Assembly (NCBI GenBank): GCA_031213475.1
Contig: JARUPZ010000006.1
Location: 248,001 to 312,000, forward strand
DNA length: 64,000 bases
Reading direction: 5' to 3'
Source of the DNA: Nereocystis luetkeana
Lineage: Eukaryota > Sar > Phaeophyceae > Laminariales > Laminariaceae
A model generated the notes under the pieces. That model saw nothing but the letters and a program-made list of their open reading frames with translations. It had not been told where the DNA came from and made no database searches. Shown here in pieces: positions 25,101 through 30,846 of the stretch (position 1 is its first letter; each line of letters starts with the position of its first letter). The translations under genes were made by a program, and so were the position numbers.

Positions 25101-25493
25101 CGCTGATGGTCGCCGTCGTTTATTATAAAAGTACATCGCGACACCGCATTGCTCCTGGGCTGTGCCAGAGCACCAGTAATATCAGTGTGTGAGGATGAAG
25201 GATGAAGCATTCGTATCAAAGGGAACCAAATGCCAACCTGCGAAAGCGCATGCGTTCGTGTTGGGGTTTGCTAGTAGGATACAGTAGTACCTGATCAAGG
25301 CAGCAAGGAACGTCGAGTGCGTCGTAGAATAGAGATTAGAGCCGAGGGTAACCTGAGTCAACTGCACCACGTAGTGGGCATACAGCTCGTCTAGACAGCA
25401 TTGCACAAGGCTTGCGTTCCCGACATACGATACCTTTACCTTTTTGTCGCCATCCCCGTCGCTATGAACCTTCAGGCTCTGAGCGCACCCCAT
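1085..25493 (-). CDS. PP2C phosphatase / cyclic-nucleotide-binding / protein kinase fusion (3' truncated by window edge)
   Basis: This gene encodes a three-part signalling enzyme: an N-terminal PP2C Ser/Thr phosphatase, two cyclic-nucleotide-binding domains (cNBD) and a C-terminal AGC-like kinase. It is the architecture known from plant PP2C-PKG proteins. Twenty exons on the minus strand were chained by splice consensus. The first nineteen keep phase and give 829 residues without a stop. The PP2C spans about 58-384, with [27 protein letters not shown] and TDDITIIV. cNBD-A spans about 445-572 with the phosphate-binding cassette [16 protein letters not shown]. cNBD-B spans about 573-710 with YFGETALL. 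The kinase N-lobe starts near 722. The start is MGCAQS, a likely N-myristoylation/palmitoylation signal, so membrane association is inferred. The catalytic loop and DFG motif are not in the window, so kinase activity cannot be judged. Introns run 0.4-2.1 kb and are full of repeats. Confidence in the family is high; single exon borders are less sure. Confidence 0.9.
1403..1477 (-). CDS. PP2C-PKG exon 19 (kinase hinge region)
   Basis: Twenty-five codons, [18 protein letters not shown] then EQGALPE, matching the hinge and alpha-D region of the fusion-protein kinase. The acceptor TTCTCCAG| has a strong pyrimidine tract; the donor is GAG|GTGAGC. Confidence 0.75.
1800..1931 (-). CDS. PP2C-PKG exon 18 (kinase alpha-C helix)
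   Basis: Encodes [14 protein letters not shown] and [15 protein letters not shown]. The spacing from the exon 17 Lys to the alpha-C Glu equals that of AGC kinases. The acceptor is GCTGAAG| and the donor AAG|GTAGGT, phase 0. Confidence 0.82.
2714..2736. repeat. Interstitial telomere-like repeat (CCCTAA)n
   Basis: About three and a half copies of CCCTAA lie in the intron between exons 17 and 18. A shorter CCCTAACCCTA recurs near 20,575. This matches a TTAGGG-type telomere. Confidence 0.8.
2762..2870. mobile_element. TA-flanked palindromic MITE (family GGGGGACCATAG), copy 1
   Basis: Divergent copy: the left end reads attgcgggggggcatagta and the right end actatggtcccacgtaata, with inverted termini and the shared inner ctaggacctacgg. 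It lies in the exon 17-18 intron. Confidence 0.75.
3170..3375 (-). CDS. PP2C-PKG exon 17 (end of cNBD-B, kinase glycine loop and Lys)
   Basis: Reads [18 protein letters not shown], plausibly the last cNBD-B strand and helix, then the kinase N-lobe: [17 protein letters not shown] and TKATFSVK. The Lys of VAIK is present (SVK), but the GxGxxG loop is degenerate. The donor is AAG|GTGCGC. An alternative acceptor TTTAG| would lengthen the exon. Confidence 0.65.
3575..3720. repeat. Dispersed repeat family D
   Basis: Shares cctagtggcattgggta, gagaagcgccatcggcca and ggcgaaaaagtgctacc with diverged copies near 21.75 kb and 33.15 kb. It accounts for the stretch between PP2C-PKG exons 16 and 17. Confidence 0.55.
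3795..3906 (-). CDS. PP2C-PKG exon 16 (insertion in cNBD-B)
   Basis: Between the strong acceptor ACTTTCAG| and a weak donor T|GTACTT are 37 codons. They read [10 protein letters not shown]...WIAKRAVTA and would insert about 32 residues into the cNBD-B cassette before RAVTA. The donor was chosen because it alone matches the phase of exon 17. Confidence 0.55.
4630..4734 (-). CDS. PP2C-PKG exon 15 (c[14 protein letters not shown])
   Basis: Encodes [18 protein letters not shown] and then LPIK at the donor AAG|GTACAG. The FGE of the phosphate-binding cassette is kept, but the usual PRxATV does not follow directly (see exon 16). Confidence 0.85.
5425..5531. mobile_element. TTAA-flanked palindromic MITE (piggyBac-like), copy 1
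   Basis: Flanked on both sides by TTAA. The left end is cccttttagggctgcagtct and the right end is the inverted ctggagttctaaagggg. Interior arms read ttgaggacaatt and attgtccccaag. It lies in the intron between PP2C-PKG exons 14 and 15. Confidence 0.82.
6333..6473 (-). CDS. PP2C-PKG exon 14 (cNBD-B, first half)
   Basis: Encodes [19 protein letters not shown] and [18 protein letters not shown], the start of a second cNBD. The acceptor is GTCAG| and the donor ACT|GTGAGT. Confidence 0.9.
7028..7246 (-). CDS. PP2C-PKG exon 13 (cNBD-A phosphate-binding cassette)
   Basis: Encodes [17 protein letters not shown] with the Glu and Arg that bind ribose and phosphate of the nucleotide, then [12 protein letters not shown] and the final helix. 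The acceptor is GATAG| and the donor AAG|GTAGGA. Confidence 0.92.
7468..7590 (+). mobile_element. tRNA-derived SINE-like element, copy 1
   Basis: A pol III A-box-like tagctgagtaggt (7,521-7,533) is followed about 32 bp later by a B-box-like gcgttcgaacc (7,565-7,575), the spacing of a tRNA gene. It is not a foldable tRNA as read: no good acceptor stem was found. The preceding aaggattaccttgggctggg is shared with copy 2. Confidence 0.6.
7742..7830 (+). mobile_element. tRNA-derived SINE-like element, copy 2 (truncated)
   Basis: Repeats the aaggattaccttgggctggg lead and a better A box, tagctcagtgggt. It then diverges before any B box. It lies in the same intron as copy 1 (PP2C-PKG exons 12-13), antisense to the gene. 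Confidence 0.55.
8079..8192. mobile_element. TA-flanked palindromic MITE (family GGGGGACCATAG), copy 2
   Basis: Left end tattacgggggatcatag and right end ctatggccccccgtgata form inverted termini. The interior matches copy 4 at 49.8 kb (agaacctacggtacagacaa). Confidence 0.85.
8832..8981 (-). CDS. PP2C-PKG exon 12 (cNBD-A, first half)
   Basis: Encodes [17 protein letters not shown] and [20 protein letters not shown], the helix and first beta strands of a cyclic-nucleotide-binding domain. The acceptor is ATGAAG| and the donor GAT|GTGAGC. Confidence 0.92.
9000..9135. repeat. CATACAGCACATA-type minisatellite
   Basis: Imperfect tandem copies of a ~15-bp unit (gcatacagcacatac...) just 5' (in gene direction) of the PP2C-PKG exon 12 acceptor. 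Confidence 0.7.
9615..9725. repeat. Dispersed repeat family C (gtgcgtaaacataggg)
   Basis: Contains gtgcgtaaacatagaggg, ggggccatcgtgggttctg and accatggtaccc, in the same order as copies near 10,180, 30,490 and (inverted) 48,965. Confidence 0.65.
9840..9895 (-). CDS. PP2C-PKG exon 11 (linker into cNBD-A)
   Basis: Encodes [18 protein letters not shown], the helix before cNBD-A. The donor is AAG|GTACGT. The acceptor could be GGCAG| (used here) or an upstream CGTAG| that extends the exon to 9,913. Both keep phase. Confidence 0.7.
10178..10255. repeat. Dispersed repeat family C copy
   Basis: Carries taatgtggtgcgtaagcata, gtttcgggtctatcgctggt and tatggccc, matching the family order. Confidence 0.6.
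10986..11124 (-). CDS. PP2C-PKG exon 10 (basic interdomain linker)
   Basis: Forty-six codons including [17 protein letters not shown]. This resembles the basic linker between phosphatase and cNBD-A in plant relatives. The acceptor is GACAAG| and the donor GGAG|GTAAGA, leaving the one base that exon 11 needs. Confidence 0.78.
12395..12553 (-). CDS. PP2C-PKG exon 9 (DDITIIV, end of PP2C)
   Basis: Encodes the last PP2C helix and strand: [18 protein letters not shown] then [10 protein letters not shown]. The acceptor is GGGCAG| and the donor ACG|GTGAGT, phase 0 at both ends. Confidence 0.92.
13481..13560. mobile_element. Partial MITE (family GGGGGACCATAG)
   Basis: Only a left end resembling the family (cgggggggcatagtaacc) is present, followed by a diverged interior with cggaacccacggcgg. 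No right end was found. Confidence 0.45.
13676..13797. repeat. Long imperfect inverted repeat
   Basis: The left arm ttttcccaaaatttcggtat pairs with the right arm ataccgaaatttcgggaaaa, plus outer pairs, around an AT-rich centre. It resembles a foldback MITE; only one copy was seen. Confidence 0.7.
14229..14262. repeat. (AAC)n microsatellite
   Basis: About ten AAC units in the intron following PP2C-PKG exon 8. Confidence 0.9.
14333..14468 (-). CDS. PP2C-PKG exon 8 (SLGDS, SDGVFEF)
   Basis: Encodes [12 protein letters not shown] and [17 protein letters not shown], two catalytic-core motifs of PP2C. The acceptor is CTGCAG| and the donor AAG|GTACGC. The split Arg codon matches exon 7. Confidence 0.92.
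16679..16782. mobile_element. TA-flanked palindromic MITE (family GGGGGACCATAG), copy 3
   Basis: Left end tattacgggggaccatag, right end attgtcccctgtaat. The interior has the shared caccaaatattgtcag and an A-tract. It is in the intron between PP2C-PKG exons 7 and 8. Confidence 0.82.
16881..16990 (-). CDS. PP2C-PKG exon 7 (GDPPRVW...FTR)
   Basis: Encodes [10 protein letters not shown] and GCAFTR, the segment just before the SxGD motif. The acceptor is CTCTCAG|. The donor ACCAG|GTATAT sits inside a perfect 16-bp palindrome at 16,867-16,882, which is unusual. Confidence 0.88.
17858..18043 (-). CDS. PP2C-PKG exon 6 (VGDSRA)
   Basis: Encodes [16 protein letters not shown] and [15 protein letters not shown], then [12 protein letters not shown]. 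The canonical DH of PP2C is DQ here, as in the plant fusion proteins. The acceptor GTCAAG| follows a pyrimidine tract; the donor is GAG|GTATAT. Confidence 0.92.
18665..19400. repeat. GCCGTGG-rich degenerate minisatellite
   Basis: The core at 19,127-19,190 is five copies of a 12-bp unit, gccgtgggtatt. It is flanked on both sides by degenerate gcc(a/g)(t/c)gg repeats. It lies in PP2C-PKG intron 5. Open frames here follow from the stop-free repeat. Confidence 0.75.
19967..20131 (-). CDS. PP2C-PKG exon 5 (SGTTA)
   Basis: Fifty-five codons ending [15 protein letters not shown], the conserved SG(T/S)TA strand of PP2C. The acceptor is AAACAG| and the donor AAG|GTATGC, phase 0 at both ends. Confidence 0.9.
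20805..21092. repeat. 14-bp minisatellite (GACATACTGCAGGC)
   Basis: About twenty imperfect copies of gacatactgcaggc in PP2C-PKG intron 4. Variants alternate gac/ggc and ctgcag/ctgtag. Confidence 0.88.
21415..21490. mobile_element. Truncated TTAA-type palindromic MITE
   Basis: Carries caatttgtccccaactgtcc and gtgcagtgctaaaggggtg, the right half of the family. PP2C-PKG intron 4. Confidence 0.5.
21735..21885. repeat. Dispersed repeat family D copy
   Basis: Carries ccagtggcattaggtaattg, gagaagccccatcagtcaca and gtgtcactcctatgattcta, then cagcacgcc. Confidence 0.55.
21971..22113 (-). CDS. PP2C-PKG exon 4 (DGHGG)
   Basis: Contains [12 protein letters not shown] and [13 protein letters not shown], the first metal-binding motifs of PP2C. 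The acceptor is GATCAG| and the donor CCCAAG|GTGAAA. The usual NED of animal PP2C reads NQD here, as in plant PP2C-PKG. Confidence 0.9.
22986..23067 (-). CDS. PP2C-PKG exon 3 (first PP2C strand)
   Basis: Encodes [18 protein letters not shown] followed by ASQRGYYPD. The latter is the conserved lead-in to the PP2C core, as in the SQRGYYPD of plant relatives. The donor G|GTAAGT leaves one base, which makes Glu with exon 4. It is too short to appear as an obvious ORF and was found by looking for the missing motif. Confidence 0.8.
23383..23479. mobile_element. TTAA-flanked palindromic MITE (piggyBac-like), copy 2
   Basis: TTAA on both sides. The arms cccttttagaaccgcagtcc and its near-perfect reverse complement meet around a ~25-bp loop. 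It lies in the intron between PP2C-PKG exons 2 and 3. Confidence 0.88.
23794..23816. repeat. Perfect short hairpin ACCTGGTATA...TATACCAGGT
   Basis: Ten-base arms around a 3-base loop. It is the clearest case of a short CCTGGTA/TACCAGG palindrome that recurs across the window. Confidence 0.8.
24525..24641 (-). CDS. PP2C-PKG exon 2 (charged linker)
   Basis: Thirty-nine codons, Lys/Asp/Glu rich, between acceptor CGTCAG| and donor GAG|GTAACG. It starts and ends in phase 0, matching exons 1 and 3. No domain is recognised; it links the N-terminal anchor to the phosphatase. Confidence 0.7.
25440..25493 (-). CDS. PP2C-PKG exon 1 (start, MGC)
   Basis: Eighteen codons beginning ATG-GGG-TGC ([12 protein letters not shown]...). 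The donor is AAAAAG|GTAAAG, phase 0. The Gly2-Cys3 pair fits N-myristoylation plus palmitoylation, and plant relatives also begin MGC. No upstream in-frame ATG gives a better start. Confidence 0.75.
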
Positions 25494-27184
25494 GGCGGAG
25501 GCAGGAAGGTACCCGTAAGGTACGGCTGACGTGTCTTCGAGGCGCCACCCCCGCCCGAGCAGTTCTCCGTAGAATTCAGGGCGCACAAAGTCTGTTGCCC
25601 TACAGTGGTTGGTAAGTCCTAAGCGGCGCCAAGGCGCCCCCAACGACGTAGCTGATCCATTTACCCCGCGATGAGCATCTCCCAATCTCTCAAGCAGTAA
25701 AAGGTAAGCAATAGTTACTGGGCGGGCCGTCCCCGGCGTCCCTTGGCCTACAGTTGCCTAACCCTAAGCTGCCGTCTTCGTTCGACGCTGGAGGTGCGTA
25801 AAAACGGTTTCAAAAGTGCGGCGCATTTCGTGCCTGTTAGCGCCTGTTATTCGGGCTGTTGGATTGATCATTTAATAAAAAACTAAAAAAGTACGTCACC
25901 ATTTGCGATTTGCGATTGACGATTGACCACGGACTCTCGAGCTCCGGTATAGATGCGAGTGCGCCACGCACGTGGAGTACTTCGGGCCATGAGTGGATCG
26001 TAGAAACCAAAAAGACGCGTACCCAGTATCAGCTGTAAGACTACAGTAAGGATATAGTCAAAGTTCATCTTCTTTGCAAGCTGCGTGTGATACGCACATA
26101 CTTCGATCGCGCGTGTTACGAATAGAATACCCCTCGGTGGCTCCCTTGAATGCTCGTACCAATTCTGCAAGTATTTTGTACACTCGTGTCGGCGTTTCTT
26201 AAGTAGGCTGGCGAGTCTGGTTCAAGTCCGAGCTTGCCTGGTGATTCAGACTGTAGAGATAGCAGTACGAGCATACTTTATGTATGTGTACAGTAGCAAT
26301 TCGTATGAGCACAGGGAAAAAAAAACAATGTCACCCGCTCGTCCTATTCTCCTTTGATTGCTCCTTTTGAGAGGGGAGTGCTGCTGTGGGAAGACGACTC
26401 TACTTTTTTATTGTGGGCGTACTCGTGTCCTATTTTGGTGCTGCTGTTGCTGTGTACTTTCAAAAAGGGAAACTCTTGTCGTTATGTTTCTACATTGCAG
26501 CGTCAATGAATTGGCATTGCCCTGCTTTCCCCTACTGCTGTAGCTGTTCTATACTTTTAGTTGGAATGGTGGTACGTGCGACTTCCATACAAAGAAAGGT
26601 GATGTACTCACTACAGCAGTATGCTGCTATTACGATACAGTCCAGTGATTGAGTAGCCCACTATAGGTAGCACAATCAAATCATTTGTCATTCGCCAATT
26701 TTACTTTCCAGTTCAATTCGTATACGTACAGTATACTATGGGAAATATTAACTATATGTGGCCTTCTGGGCAAGCCGTGGTCACAGACATAGCTTCCCTA
26801 CTCTCTCCCCCGGCCCATGCCTTCATTGTTATCGCGCGTGCACTCGGGTCTCAAAGCCTATACACTGGACTAGGGTCGAGCTGTTGAGACCAACGTTGGG
26901 TATCGCTTATTTCTGTCGTTTTGTTTCACTCCAACAATTTAGCGGATATTATCATTCTGCTTGCCATGCGACGTTGTGCAGGATGAATGAGCATCAACGC
27001 TGATCACTCAAAACATTCCTTGCGGTTATTGTGGTGCCAGGGTATCAACGAAACCGCACCGAAACCTGCTGCTCGTCACGAGGAACGTGTAAGACTCGAC
27101 GTGCTTCATTCCGGGAAAAAGAGAGGCGAAGGTTACAGCACGATTTTCCGTGGCCACTAGGCACGTAGTTGCAGCCATGAGGTG

Positions 27185-27420
27185 CCGAGTTAGAACAGGG
27201 GACCCGTTAGATGAAAGGCACGCGCCGTCACCGAGCCGTGACCGAATTCACCGTTGTGCGCCGACCTTATGGATGCTGCGTCGGGCAGGAGGGGTGCTGT
27301 AGTGACGGGGCACCAATAAAGAACGAGGCGTACGTTGTTACCGGGCCGTATTCGGAATGCCGATTTTCGCGCCGACGATAGGTGTGCGTCAGACAAGGAG
27401 GGGGGGGGGGACAGCATATC
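27185..27420 (-). repeat. Inverted copies of the ~120-bp tandem repeat
   Basis: Segments such as aaaggcacgcgccgtcaccg and ggcgcaccaata-type blocks are reverse complements of the array at 27.7-28.3 kb. The array therefore has an inverted flank. Confidence 0.65.
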
Positions 27421-27599
27421 CGTATGAAGGCTCCTCCTCATCTGGAGCACTCCTTCTCGCCTCTATTGTTTCTGAAGGAAGCTTCCGAAAGCTTGATCTC
27501 TGTTCATACAAATAGGTCCTGAGCTCAAGACTGATTCCGGCAGTCCCTATGCTCAATCGCACTAAAGTTTAGCACATGGCGCTGCGATACTCGACGCAT

Positions 27600-28315
27600 A
27601 GCTATCTGTGGTGCAAAACGGGCCTTTCGGTCACGGTTGTTCGTATTATAATCTACACAGTTAGTATTGACAGTTTGCTGAGGATATTTGGGGACTGGTG
27701 CAAACCGTCTTCAGGGCCGCGTGGCAGTTGATACATCTGATCGCACATTCTTGAGCAACGGCCCGGTGACAGCGTGCGCCTTCCATCCAAAGGTTTCCCA
27801 GCCCTTTCTCAGCGCCCTGTCGCTGCAACACCTCGCTGCCCGGCGCCTATCTAACGTCGGAACAAAACGTGTGTTCCGCCCGGTAACAGCGTGCGCCTTT
27901 CACCCAACGGATCCCCTGTTCCTCCTCGACGCCCCGTTCGCTGTAACTCACATCCTCCGGCCGACGCATAATCCCAGGTGCAAACATGCAAACAGACATT
28001 CCGGTCACGGCCCAGTAACAGCGTGCGCCTTATACCTAACGGGTCCCCGTTCTTGCTCGGCGCGCCCCGTCCTTCCCGGCGCATAACTATCGTCGGTGCA
28101 AAACGGGAGTTTAGATCACGGCGCGGTATCAGCCCCCGCCTTCTATCCAACCGATCGTCCGTTCTACTTCGGCGTTCTGTCGCTGCAACGCCCCCTCTGC
28201 GGGGCGCATAACTATCGTCGGTGCAAAACGGGAATTTCGGTCACAGTCTGGTGACAGCACCCGTCTTCCATCTAACCGATCCCCCGCTCTTTTTCCGCGT
28301 TCTATACCTGGTGTT
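27600..28315 (+). repeat. Degenerate ~108-131-bp tandem repeat array
   Basis: Five to six units, each carrying a variant of cggtaacagcgtgcgcctt, then a tctaaccgatccccc block and gcataactatcgtcggtgca. Unit starts fall near 27,771, 27,888, 28,019, 28,127 and 28,249. GC-rich, satellite-like. Confidence 0.8.
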
Positions 28316-29383
28316 TGAAGCTATTTTTTCCGAATTGTACGCAGAGCTTGCCGGTACAGCTATCCTAGAGGTACAGTTGTAATAGAGATGAAGACCAATC
28401 ACCACCAAATGGTGCAATCGCGCTTCGTATTGACCCTATCAGTGGCACGGGAATGATAGAACTATAACATACCTGGACCGTACATGTATGCTATACGATA
28501 CCTTACTTGCTCCGCTGAACCCCCACCAATTATTCAGAGAAGTCGCGATACGCGTACGACCTGAAAAACGCTTCATGAAATAAGAGTAGTCCGCGACCGT
28601 GTGCTATAAAACTCACAACACAGTGGCCACAATCTCCCAAATGCGTCACACAGATACCGCACTGGTGTATGCCAGAATAAAACTCGCTTCGGAAGAATAT
28701 GACTGGCATGTCCGAACGGCAGAATTAGTCACGAACGCACAACAAAGAACAAGGCAATACGTATGCAACACTCGTCATACCGCGGTATTTATCGTATTAA
28801 TACAGTATTGCACATGGTTCGGGAACTCGCGTCCACCACTGCGCTGGCTACTCGTACAGTAGGTAGATACCAAATGAAACTGAAAAGTAATTGGACGAAT
28901 GTGTTGACAAACAGCCCTATCGATCTAAAGGCCACACAACCGACTGGTTCCTTGTGGGGTGTTTCTCAATTTTTACAACACAAAAGTGTACAATAGCCTT
29001 TTGGGGGAATGGATCGACGTAAAATGTATGAAACCACACGTCAACGGTATTTAACAACGCAGGGCAATACGTAGAGCAGGGGGAACCCCACATTTATATG
29101 CAACTAGTTTCGGATACACCGATCGCCGTCTGCTTTCGGCGTGCAAACCGCTTTCAGCATTAACACAGCGGAATAGCAGTGTGTCCTCTTTGATTGCACC
29201 CTTCAGCCGCCAGCTGGAGCCGCAATAAGACGCGGTAGCCCAAGGGTACACAGCACAGGCAGCAGGGACTCGCTCCTTCTGTAATGTGGGCGTAAAAATC
29301 TCCTTGTGGAGGCGCTGAGCAATGTAGCAATTCCACAAGGTGTCGACAACCTCTCAATTCGGTACGCCTAATGGTGTGCTATA

Positions 29384-29851
29384 TTGCTACATTGTTCATT
29401 ATCTCCACAAAGAATATTTTACGTCCACACTGTGAAAGGGGGGGGGGTTCCGGCCACCTGGGTGGAACCTCAACAGGTGTCACCGCACGATCACGATACG
29501 TCCTATTTAGCTATTTACGTTTGGTCACGTCGCCTGATGACCCCAGGCCGCCCGGTCCTTGGCCTGAAGACGCCAAGAGCTCCTCTGCCGCGCCATGAAG
29601 AAACTGTCAAAATAAATTACGGTTTCATTGAAATCAGAAATGGAAACATTGTGAACTATAAGAGTGGTTTTCGAGATGACCTACGGGACTCCCTCCTGAT
29701 AGATGAAGTTGATGTGAAAAACACCACTGCGTGCAGATTTTTCCTCAGTGTAACGGTTGTTGAGGCTATCATACGCCGTTCGGCCGAAAACATCGGGCTG
29801 TTTAGGGCCGTGCTTATCAAAGCATTTTTTGTCGAACAAAAGCACATGTAG
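29384..29851 (+). CDS. Orphan ORF, 155 codons, unrecognised
   Basis: The longest clean open frame in the intergenic stretch. Its second half (INYGFIEIRNGNIVNYKSGF...FFVEQKHM) is normal in composition and ends at TAG. No domain is recognised. The upstream third overlaps a repeat shared with 0.4 kb. It may be a fragment of a mobile element or chance. Confidence 0.25.
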   Translation: MLHCSLSPQRIFYVHTVKGGGVPATWVEPQQVSPHDHDTSYLAIYVWSRRLMTPGRPVLGLKTPRAPLPRHEETVKINYGFIEIRNGNIVNYKSGFRDDLRDSLLIDEVDVKNTTACRFFLSVTVVEAIIRRSAENIGLFRAVLIKAFFVEQKHM

Positions 29852-30487
29852 TTTTTCTATGTTTCCAACCTAAAATGATTTTTAAAAAATGAAATTCAAG
29901 CTTTCAAGCTTTTTTGGGCCCGTGTTAAATTTCCAGATTCTGTATACCAGGTATATTTTTGTATTTTTTTTAAGTCAAGAAGATGAACAAAAACAAATTT
30001 CCACAAAACTTGCTTCGAAAAGGACGGCCCTTACCCTCAGAGGGAACTTCGTAATACGAGCACAAATTTGAAGAGCGGACTACATTATGACACTCAAAAA
30101 ACATCAATACCAGCCTTCAACGTCATCATGTTCAGAACACAACAGCACCAAGCACTCCGATAATTACAGCGTCACTCCTCCGATCGAGCGAATGAAAATT
30201 ACCAAAAGTTGCGTCATTCCTTTCAAGGAACCCCCGCAGCAAGGGCTGTGCTGCTAACCAACTGACTCATTGCCCGCCATGCCATGGTAAGGAGACGAAG
30301 ATCACGCGTTACGCCCCTCGCTCGCAGGGTGTAACCGACTAGGATCACATATGCGAAAGACCGTGATTCTGGCCCCTTCCCGCACACATTAAGTTTGGTA
30401 CGTTAAGGACATACTAGATCTTGACGCGCCCTAAACGGCCCATATTTATGAACACGCAGAAGTTAACAGTACTCAGTTGTGAGAGTC

Positions 30488-30595
30488 AAATATGGTGTGT
30501 AAACATAGGGGCTTATGTGGTTTTCGGGTCCATCGCGGGTTCTGATTGCTATGCATCACTGTGTATTAATATGGCACCCCCTATTAGCATATCCT
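30488..30595. repeat. Dispersed repeat family C copy
   Basis: Carries aatatggtgtgtaaacatag, cgggtccatcgcgggttctg and ggcaccccctatta. It lies just downstream of the last located MAP3K exon. Confidence 0.65.
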
Positions 30596-30735
30596 GGTAT
30601 TACTGTATTTGGCAAGGGTCGTAACAGGCAAGGAAATATGGTGTGCGCCGTTTTCACGCTTACACCTTATCACCGGCCGCGCGATTGTTTCGAATCGACT
30701 CTACGAACGGCATCAGATCCCTCTCGACGACTCAC

Positions 30736-30846
30736 CGGGTGCTGCAGGAGCTCACTCGCTTTGAGGCGCTTCTCGGCTTGAATAATGAGGCAGTTCGACA
30801 GGAATCTCTTGGCATCCATCGCCACGTTTTCTGGACACGCAGGTGG
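30736..30846 (-). CDS. MAP3K exon e11 (end of kinase C-lobe)
   Basis: Thirty-seven codons: [20 protein letters not shown] and [14 protein letters not shown], the conserved Arg and the last helix. The acceptor is GTACAG| and the donor CCG|GTGAGT. Read-through would add only about 21 residues before a stop. Confidence 0.9.

Larger units (their letters stand above)
25494..30735. other. Intergenic region between PP2C-PKG 5' end and MAP3K 3' end
   Basis: Both flanking genes are on the minus strand, so this holds the promoter of the PP2C-PKG gene and the unlocated 3' end of the MAP3K. I see a tandem repeat array (27.2-28.3 kb), an orphan ORF (29.4-29.9 kb) and a family C repeat, but no convincing promoter motif or further kinase exon. 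Confidence 0.6.

Noticed and set aside
26215-26235. B-box-like ggttcaagtcc near 26,219
   Set aside because: No A box at tRNA spacing and no cloverleaf; probably chance.
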